A stretch of DNA of 46,216 bases from an uncultured Clostridium sp. (GTDB lineage: Bacteria; Bacillota; Clostridia; Clostridiales; Clostridiaceae). Position numbers and translations under genes: made by a program. Location of the stretch: NCBI GenBank assembly GCA_900540255.1, contig UQFE01000019.1:1-46216 (forward strand), written 5' to 3'. Below, piece after piece: positions 41,222 through 46,216 of the stretch; within the stretch, counting starts at the first letter, position 1; every line of letters starts with the position of its first letter. The notes below the pieces were generated by a model. The model saw only the letters and a program-made list of their open reading frames with translations. It was not told the origin of the DNA and searched no databases.

Positions 41222-42127
41222 TTGTTTGGTTATGTAACTCCACTTAAGCCAGAACTTAAAATTAGGGAATATGAAATGTTTAAAAGTTATTATTGTGGTG
41301 TATGCATGCATATTAAAGAGTATTTTGGAAATATTCCAAGGCTAACTTTAAACTATGATATGGCATTTTTAGGAGTATTATTAGATGCGTTACATAATGA
41401 ATCACCAAGTATTAATTTTAAAAGATGTATAGCACATCCATTAAATAAAAAAACAATGATACTTAACAATAAAGCATTAGAATATGCTGCAGCAATGAAT
41501 GTTTCATTAGTATATTATAAGTTTATTGATGATGTTAATGATGATAAAGACATAAAAAGTAAAATGAAAATCTTAGTATTAGAACCCTATAAAAGAAAGT
41601 TTAACAGAAATGTTACTAATATTAATGATATAATAGAAGAAAATTTAAAGTTGCTATCAGAATTAGAGGAAAATAAGAATTTTACTTCTATAGATGAAAT
41701 AGCAAATCCATTTAGTTTAATAGTTGCAAAAATTTTAGAATTATATCCAGAAACTTTTGAAGGGGATTGTCAAAATATTAGATATGAACTTTATGATTTA
41801 GGATATGCATTAGGAAAGTGGATTTATTTAATAGACGCATTGGATGATTTAAAAGAAGATATGGAAAAGAAAAAATTTAATCCTATTAACTTTTTATATA
41901 ATAAGGAAAATAAATCATATGATGATTTTATAAAAGAAATTAAACCAAGAATTGAATTTACTATATTGAATTGTGGATATAATTGCAAGGAGTCATTAGA
42001 AAAGCTACCTTTAAAGAGAAATAAGGAAATACTTCAAAATATAATTAATCTTGGTATGATGGATAAATATGAAAAAGTAATAAATAGTTGTAACTGCAAG
42101 GATAAGAAGAAAAGAATAGATAGATAA
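41222..42127 (+). CDS. DUF5685 family protein with two Asp-rich motifs
   Basis: A 301-residue, largely helical soluble protein. MFGYVTPLKPELKIREYE followed by YYCGVCMHI matches the DUF5685 family, whose function is unknown. Cysteines at 25, 28, 69 and 183 plus a C-terminal NSCNCK could bind metal. FIDDVNDDKD (101-110) and YLIDALDDLKEDMEKKKFNP (202-221) resemble the two Asp-rich, magnesium-binding motifs of squalene/phytoene synthases in order and spacing, although whether it has such an activity is unknown. The start is TTG 41222, about nine bases after AAGGAG. It has its own promoter, and the J-domain gene starts 35 bases after it. Confidence 0.82.
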   Translation: MFGYVTPLKPELKIREYEMFKSYYCGVCMHIKEYFGNIPRLTLNYDMAFLGVLLDALHNESPSINFKRCIAHPLNKKTMILNNKALEYAAAMNVSLVYYKFIDDVNDDKDIKSKMKILVLEPYKRKFNRNVTNINDIIEENLKLLSELEENKNFTSIDEIANPFSLIVAKILELYPETFEGDCQNIRYELYDLGYALGKWIYLIDALDDLKEDMEKKKFNPINFLYNKENKSYDDFIKEIKPRIEFTILNCGYNCKESLEKLPLKRNKEILQNIINLGMMDKYEKVINSCNCKDKKKRIDR

Positions 42128-42162
42128 TATAAAAAATAATAAGATAAAAAGGAGTGTTAAAA

Positions 42163-42774
42163 ATGAATCCATATGAGGTATTAGGGGTTAAGCCAGGAGC
42201 TTCTCAAGAGGAAATAAAATCAGCATATAGAAAGTTAGTAAAGCAATATCATCCAGATCAATATGGTGATAATCCACTTAAAAATTTGGCAGAGGAAAAG
42301 CTTGCTGAAATAAATAAAGCATATGATATGATAAAAAATAATAATGAAGGAAATTCTACATATAATTCATCATCTAATGGATATAATGAAAGTTATAATT
42401 CTTATGGTAATAATTCTGTAATTTATGCTGAAATTAGAGGATTAATACAAAATAGAAATATAAGTTTGGCAGAAAGAAAATTAAATGAAATAAGAGATAG
42501 AAATGCGGAGTGGTATTATTTATATGGAAGAATAATGTTAGCCAAGGGATGGTTTGAATCTGCTTACAATAATATTCAAAGGGCATGTAAAATGGATCCA
42601 AATAATTTTGAATATAGGCAAACACTAAATCAACTAAAAGAAAGAAGCAATTCATATAGTCAAACATATAGAACATCTAATGGAAATATGAATGCATGTG
42701 ATTGTTGTATGCAATTATGGTGCTTAGATTCATTATGTGAATGCTTTGGTGGAGATTTAATAGGATGCTGTTAG
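42163..42774 (+). CDS. J-domain protein with helical repeat and Cys-rich tail
   Basis: A 203-residue Hsp40-like protein. The J-domain is at 1-65: [24 protein letters not shown] and the HPD motif at 30-32 (QYHPDQY), which stimulates DnaK. A Ser/Asn/Tyr-rich linker follows, then a TPR-like helical part ([32 protein letters not shown]). The last 28 residues hold seven Cys ([20 protein letters not shown], ending GCC). It lacks the Gly/Phe region and zinc fingers of DnaJ. ATG 42163 follows AAAGGAG; an in-frame GTG at 42154 lies within that motif. It probably recruits DnaK to the products of the neighbouring genes; that role is inferred. Confidence 0.88.
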   Translation: MNPYEVLGVKPGASQEEIKSAYRKLVKQYHPDQYGDNPLKNLAEEKLAEINKAYDMIKNNNEGNSTYNSSSNGYNESYNSYGNNSVIYAEIRGLIQNRNISLAERKLNEIRDRNAEWYYLYGRIMLAKGWFESAYNNIQRACKMDPNNFEYRQTLNQLKERSNSYSQTYRTSNGNMNACDCCMQLWCLDSLCECFGGDLIGCC

Positions 42775-42814
42775 GGAATTAATAGTTAGGAGTTAAGGAT
42801 GAAAGCTTAAATCA

Positions 42815-43035
42815 GTGACAAGTGGAAAGTAGAGAGTGGCAAGTGGAAAGTTAACGAAAAAATATATTTTAAGGGGATATCGCATTAAGAATAAATACTA
42901 CAATATATTGTGTATAAAATTTTTAGTGCGACAACCCCATCCATAAATTATCACTTGTCACTTCAAACTTGAAACTTGAAACTATAAAAGTATTTTCAAG
43001 AAATTCCCTAAGGAATTTCAACATTAACTACAAAC
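42815..43035 (+). repeat. Family A repeat, composite copy with a nested family B element
   Basis: It starts with GTGACAAGTGG and related units, is interrupted by family B copy 3 (42873-42938), then resumes with TATCACTTGTCACTTCAAAC, a degenerate stretch, and the GAAATTCC/GGAATTTC hairpin (43000-43007 with 43012-43019) followed by AACATTAACT. It ends about eight bases before the AAAGGGGGG ribosome-binding site of the next gene, the same placement as the copies before pfpI-like and recJ. Confidence 0.7.
42873..42938 (+). repeat. Family B palindromic repeat, copy 3 (internally deleted)
   Basis: A 66-bp version in copy 1 orientation: GGGGATATCGCATTAAG at the left, TTAGTGCGACAACCCC at the right. 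Only one ACAATATATTGT is left; the central part present in copies 1 and 2 is missing exactly between the two ACAATATATT repeats. It is inserted in a family A element. Confidence 0.8.
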
Positions 43036-43055
43036 TACCTAAAGGGGGGATTTTT

Positions 43056-43595
43056 ATGAATGCAAGGGATATGGCTCTTGGAGGAGTATTGGTTGCATTA
43101 ACTAGTATAATCTTATATATGGCTTCTGTTATACCTACAAGCACATTAACAATTTTAACTATTGCTTCAGCATTAATACCAATATGTATAATAAGAAGTA
43201 ATGTTAAAACAGCAATATTTGTTTATTTTGCATCAAGTCTAATTTCATTTTTCTTAGTTAAAATTAACATATCATTATTATATTTTATTTTCTTTGGAGT
43301 ATTTGGAATAATTAAGTTTCTTATAGAAAGATTAAGAAATGGAAGGGTAGAAATGATATTAAAACTAATATTTTTTAATATTTCATTTTTTATTGGATTT
43401 ATAGTAATGCAAAATATATTAGGATTAAATATAATTGCAGGATTAAAAGAAGTTATTTTTAATGTTTTTAATATTTCATCAAAAAATATAGCAATTATTT
43501 TACTATGGCTAATAGCACAGCCTGTATTTTTGATTTATGATTATGCAATGACACTTATAATTACATTTTACATGGAAAAAATTCATGGAAGATAA
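43056..43595 (+). CDS. Integral membrane protein, possible ECF-transporter S-component-like
   Basis: A 179-residue hydrophobic protein with about five to six membrane helices. The start, MNARDMALGGVLVALTSIILYMASVIP, resembles the first helix of small substrate-binding (S) subunits of ECF vitamin transporters and of DUF2232-like proteins. I cannot choose between them, and no substrate motif is visible. ATG 43056 follows AAAGGGGGG at good spacing. A longer frame from 42969 is open only because the family A repeat happens to be in frame, and should not be used. It is monocistronic and convergent with the glutamine synthetase gene. Confidence 0.7.
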   Translation: MNARDMALGGVLVALTSIILYMASVIPTSTLTILTIASALIPICIIRSNVKTAIFVYFASSLISFFLVKINISLLYFIFFGVFGIIKFLIERLRNGRVEMILKLIFFNISFFIGFIVMQNILGLNIIAGLKEVIFNVFNISSKNIAIILLWLIAQPVFLIYDYAMTLIITFYMEKIHGR

Positions 43596-43632
43596 TTATT
43601 AAAAATATGAAAAAGGGAACTACCTAATGGGA

Positions 43633-43665
43633 GGGTACTGAAAAACATTAAGTTTTTCAGTGCCC
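43633..43665. terminator. Bidirectional terminator flanked by short direct repeats
   Basis: GGGTACTGAAAAAC pairs with GTTTTTCAGTGCCC (one U-G) over 14 bp. It lies between the convergent membrane protein and glutamine synthetase genes. ACCTAATGGGAG and GCCTAATGGCAG flank it as imperfect direct repeats. Confidence 0.85.
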
Positions 43666-43686
43666 TAGCCTAATGGCAGCTACTTT

Positions 43687-45588
43687 TTATATGTCTAAAA
43701 GATTCTTTTTATAAGAAGAATACATATTTCTTAATAAACTCATTTTATATTCTAATTCTAAATATAAATCTGAAGCTAATTCTAAGTTGTTTTCTGTAAT
43801 TGCATCTTTAAGTCTTGTGAAAAGAGACTTTGTAGAATTGGTATCCTTCATTATATATAATCTTAATTCATGAATTTTCATCCAATTAGTTAAATCTAAA
43901 TCTAGTGCTTTATTTGCATCATGAAGGCATTTACAAGATCTTATTTCAGAAGTGAATTTATTAACTATTCTATGAGAAATTTCCATTTTCCATCTAGTAA
44001 TAGTTGCTATTCTAAAACTATTAATAAGCTGATCAGTCAATACTCCATTTCTTTTTAAGACTTCTACCTTTTCAGGATATCTATCTAAAGCAGTAATATT
44101 TTCATATATTGTTGCAGGTGCCTTGCTGAAATATTTATTTCTTTCTTCTTCAGTGAAATCTTCAAATACATCTTCTTCAGCTCTATATTTTCTATTCTTT
44201 TCTAGGTAATCTGCAGCTTCACCATATTCTTTAGATAGTTCTGCTAAAAGTTCATCTTCTGTTTTTTTATTATTAACTGCATAAAGAATACCATCAAGCA
44301 TTGCCATATAACATACTGCAATAGTTATATATGCATTTGAATGTGGATTTGGTGAACGAAGTTCAAATCTTGTAGCAAGGGGATTTGATAAGTCTCTAAT
44401 TAAACCAACTAATATAGATCTATTTCTTGATGGATTACTAGGTGATAATCCAAGAGAAGTAACTATACAAACAGGTGCTTCAAATCCAGGCTTTAATCTT
44501 TTTAATGAGTTATTAGTTGAAGATATAAATGGATTCATAACTTCATAGTTTTTAAGTAATCCCATAAGAGAACCATATCCTAAGATACTTAAGAAATGTT
44601 CTTTATTTGTATGGAAGAGGTTTATTCTTTTACCGTTTTTAAGCTTTAAGCTAATTCCTAAATGAACGTGCATACCAGAACCAGCAACACCATCAAGTGG
44701 TTTAGCCATAAATGTAACATCTAAACCGTGCCTTCTATAAGTTTCTTGAACTAATATTTTTATAAATAGTTCATTATCAGCAGCTTGAATAGCATCAGAA
44801 TATTTCCAGTCAACTTCTATTTGCTCCATTACATGATTAAAGTTACCAGAAGCATCTAATTTAGCTTTAACTCCACCAACTTCTTTATGACCCATTTCAG
44901 GTTCAAATCCATAGGCCTCCATTAATAGTAATGTTTCTTCTAGGGCTGTACGAACTTTTCCTTTAGTTCTTGTCCAATATTGTTCATGAAGAACTTGGGA
45001 AGTAGATAATTCTTCTATTTCAGCATCACTATTTGGTGTTTTAACCCAAAACTCTAATTCTGTAGCTGATGTAATGATTATTTCTTTTATATCATCTTTT
45101 TTTATATTATAGTTGCTTAATATTTCTGGATTTGTATCAAAGATATTCCATAAAGTTTCTTTAAAAGTATTAACTGCATTACGTAATATATTTCTTGAAT
45201 CAACAGGTTTATTATCGTGATATAAGAAACAAGGTATTCTTAATGTACCAATAGGTTTATTTGTTATAGAATCTATAAAATCGTAGTTATAGTCAACAAA
45301 CCATTTACTATCTAAATCAGTTATCATATCAACTTTAGCATTATTTAATGTTGCAATTCCAGGAAGTACAACTGATGATCCATCTGTTTGAACTGCAACT
45401 CCATGAAGGAAAGAGTCAATATCCTCTAAAAATAAGTTTACAGGAATTTTTTCATCTGTATCATTTCCAGAAAGATCAATACCAACAAATGAAACAAATT
45501 TAATTTCTGGATGATTAGATAATATTTCTATTATCTGGTCTTTTGTATGATTTTCCTTTGGTATAGTATAAAGTAAATTATCAATCAT
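43687..45588 (-). CDS. glnA: Glutamine synthetase, long form with C-terminal extension
   Basis: A 633-residue enzyme that makes glutamine from glutamate, ammonia and ATP. Catalytic-domain motifs are ATELEFWV, MGHKEVGGVKAKLDASG, GVAGSGMHVHLGIS, NPFISSTNNSLKRLKPGFEAP and RFELRSPNPHSNAY. GSI enzymes are usually about 440-470 residues; this one has a roughly 170-residue helical C-terminal extension, as in the long clostridial forms. The ATG at 45588 has only a weak AGG close by; a GAAGGG motif lies about 45 bases upstream, with an inverted repeat between, so translation may be controlled by leader structure. It is monocistronic. Confidence 0.92.
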   Translation of the reverse strand: MIDNLLYTIPKENHTKDQIIEILSNHPEIKFVSFVGIDLSGNDTDEKIPVNLFLEDIDSFLHGVAVQTDGSSVVLPGIATLNNAKVDMITDLDSKWFVDYNYDFIDSITNKPIGTLRIPCFLYHDNKPVDSRNILRNAVNTFKETLWNIFDTNPEILSNYNIKKDDIKEIIITSATELEFWVKTPNSDAEIEELSTSQVLHEQYWTRTKGKVRTALEETLLLMEAYGFEPEMGHKEVGGVKAKLDASGNFNHVMEQIEVDWKYSDAIQAADNELFIKILVQETYRRHGLDVTFMAKPLDGVAGSGMHVHLGISLKLKNGKRINLFHTNKEHFLSILGYGSLMGLLKNYEVMNPFISSTNNSLKRLKPGFEAPVCIVTSLGLSPSNPSRNRSILVGLIRDLSNPLATRFELRSPNPHSNAYITIAVCYMAMLDGILYAVNNKKTEDELLAELSKEYGEAADYLEKNRKYRAEEDVFEDFTEEERNKYFSKAPATIYENITALDRYPEKVEVLKRNGVLTDQLINSFRIATITRWKMEISHRIVNKFTSEIRSCKCLHDANKALDLDLTNWMKIHELRLYIMKDTNSTKSLFTRLKDAITENNLELASDLYLELEYKMSLLRNMYSSYKKNLLDI

Positions 45589-45695
45589 AAGCCTAATTTT
45601 ACAATAATTAATATATTGTAAAATATATTCACATCCCTTCTTTTTTAGTCGAATAATATTTTGAATATTAAAAATAATATTCGTGAAGTCTTTAT
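45589..45695 (-). promoter_or_regulatory. Structured leader of glnA
   Basis: The predicted leader is about 105 nt. It contains two perfect inverted repeats on the minus strand: GAATATTA-TTTT-TAATATTC near the 5' end, and TTTTACAATA-TATTAAT-TATTGTAAAA (45597-45623) just before the start codon. A weak ribosome-binding site follows the second hairpin. I do not recognise a known riboswitch. The second repeat could also be a protein operator; it does not fit the GlnR box TGTNA-N7-TNACA. Confidence 0.45.
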
Positions 45696-45699
45696 AGAA

Positions 45700-45729
45700 A
45701 TTTTATTATAATTTAAATAAATATGTCAA
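45700..45729 (-). promoter_or_regulatory. Probable promoter of glnA
   Basis: On the minus strand: TTGACA (45729-45724), an 18-base spacer and TAAAAT (45705-45700). Confidence 0.55.
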
Positions 45730-45899
45730 TAGGGTTTTATTTTTATATTGTAATAAAATTTTAAATTTATTATAATTAATTATCTTTTACAAATTATAAC
45801 ATAAAATTTGAGTGTTTACTTATATTTATGTTTAAAATTATACAATTTGGTTAAAATAAGTATAATTAATTGTAAGATATATAATAATGAGGTGAAGAT

Positions 45900-46049
45900 A
45901 TGAATAAGGTTTTATGTCCTAATTGTGGTGAAGTTATTTTTGAAAATCCAGAATGTGAAGCTAATGGGATCATTACATGTGATAAGTGTAATAATAAAAT
46001 AAAATGGGAATGTAATGGGAAAAATACAATAACTAAATTATATACATAA
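45900..46049 (+). CDS. 49-residue zinc-ribbon protein
   Basis: A tiny protein, MNKVLCPNCGEVIFENPECE..., with two metal-binding pairs: CPNC (Cys6, Cys9) and CDKC (Cys27, Cys30). This would make one zinc ribbon, with two further Cys (19 and 37). It has no other domain. ATG 45900 is preceded by GAGGTG at about six bases, and a strong terminator follows directly, so it looks like a true stand-alone gene. The function is unknown; RNA, DNA or protein binding are all possible for such ribbons. It is divergent from glnA. Confidence 0.78.
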   Translation: MNKVLCPNCGEVIFENPECEANGIITCDKCNNKIKWECNGKNTITKLYT

Positions 46050-46054
46050 AAATT

Positions 46055-46097
46055 AGTTTTCTTTATATATAGAAATTTATATAAAGAAAACTTTTTT
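46055..46097 (+). terminator. Terminator of the zinc-ribbon gene
   Basis: AGTTTTCTTTATATA pairs perfectly over 15 bp with TATATAAAGAAAACT, followed by a T run. Confidence 0.92.
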
Positions 46098-46216
46098 TAT
46101 ATAAGGGCAGTTGTATTTTATACTTAACTTGTGTGCCAAATTTTCATTAAAAAGTCAGCCGTCAATATATGGTAAATATGGAAAATGGATTTTATGATTC
46201 TTTTAGCCATTTTTTT
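46098..46216. other. Window end: unassigned, possible minus-strand gene end
   Basis: No gene can be assigned. On the minus strand a frame enters from outside the window and reads KKMAKRIIKSIFHIYHILTA and onward to a stop at 46130-46132; it could be the C-terminus of a neighbouring gene or chance. AAAATGG/CCATTTT plus TTTTTTT at the very end resembles a weak plus-strand terminator. Confidence 0.25.

Noticed and set aside
45588..45636. A 15-codon upstream frame (GTG ... TGA) overlapping the glnA ATG
   Set aside because: The GTG is only two bases from the GAAGGG motif, too close for initiation, and the codons simply read through the inverted repeat. Translational coupling is not excluded but not supported.
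46130..46216. Possible transposase or gene fragment on the minus strand at the window end
   Set aside because: Only about 28 codons are visible and no family motif can be recognised, so it is listed as unassigned.
1..46216. tRNA, rRNA, CRISPR arrays, prophage genes and intact insertion sequences
   Set aside because: Looked for and not seen; no cloverleaf with a GTTCGANTC-type T-loop and no transposase motif was noticed by eye.

Overview
The window is very AT-rich and carries strong AGGAGG/GGGGTG ribosome-binding sites, with dense gene packing. A pyruvate:ferredoxin oxidoreductase, an alpha/beta-type small acid-soluble spore protein, a CBS-DRTGG pyrophosphatase and a long-form glutamine synthetase all point to an anaerobic, spore-forming Clostridium of the sensu stricto group. 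The species cannot be fixed from the sequence alone. I see no rRNA, tRNA, CRISPR array, phage or intact transposase. Function calls come from motifs and family knowledge, not from searches.

Layout. 1-3,070: a DJ-1/PfpI protein and recJ, each preceded by copies of a short hairpin-rich repeat (family A), then a compact promoter-to-terminator unit of about 92 nt and a convergent spore-protein gene. 3,375-9,364: murG, a small flavodoxin, PFOR and a Cys/His-headed DUF1292 protein. 9,745-13,554: PHP phosphoesterase, aspartate aminotransferase, HAD-IB phosphatase, class IV aminotransferase and a 56-residue YvrJ protein. 13,619-23,536: CBS-type inorganic pyrophosphatase (minus strand), a Ca2+-type P-ATPase, thrC-thrB-pheB, and cysteine desulfurase-thiI. 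24,461-33,233: a fifteen-gene, tightly overlapping operon for an Mbh-like membrane-bound [NiFe] hydrogenase with Mrp antiporter modules and hypAB. 33,265-38,824: small genes of mixed or unknown role, a GalM-like epimerase, a cell-wall amidase, a DUF4358 lipoprotein and a 3D-domain protein. 39,176-42,774: zinc-ribbon membrane protein, TPM-domain protein, DUF5685 protein and J-domain protein. 42,815-46,216: a composite repeat, a small membrane protein, glutamine synthetase (minus) and a tiny zinc-ribbon protein.

How the parts fit. PFOR makes reduced ferredoxin from pyruvate, with the adjacent flavodoxin as a possible alternative carrier. The Mbh-like complex would oxidise ferredoxin, release H2 and pump ions (Na+ or H+) through its Mrp-derived subunits. 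This is an energy-conserving route alongside the [FeFe]-hydrogenase usual in clostridia. Three features of the complex stand out: a catalytic subunit that ends exactly at its last metal-binding motif, an antiporter subunit with a long C-terminal extension that may hold the missing MbhI, and only the two nickel-delivery Hyp genes nearby.

The less described parts are the two families of palindromic repeats (one just upstream of ribosome-binding sites, one just after stop codons), the small transcript unit at 2.8 kb, and the zinc-ribbon/TPM/DUF5685/J-domain group. The DUF5685 protein there shows two Asp-rich motifs resembling those of squalene/phytoene synthases.
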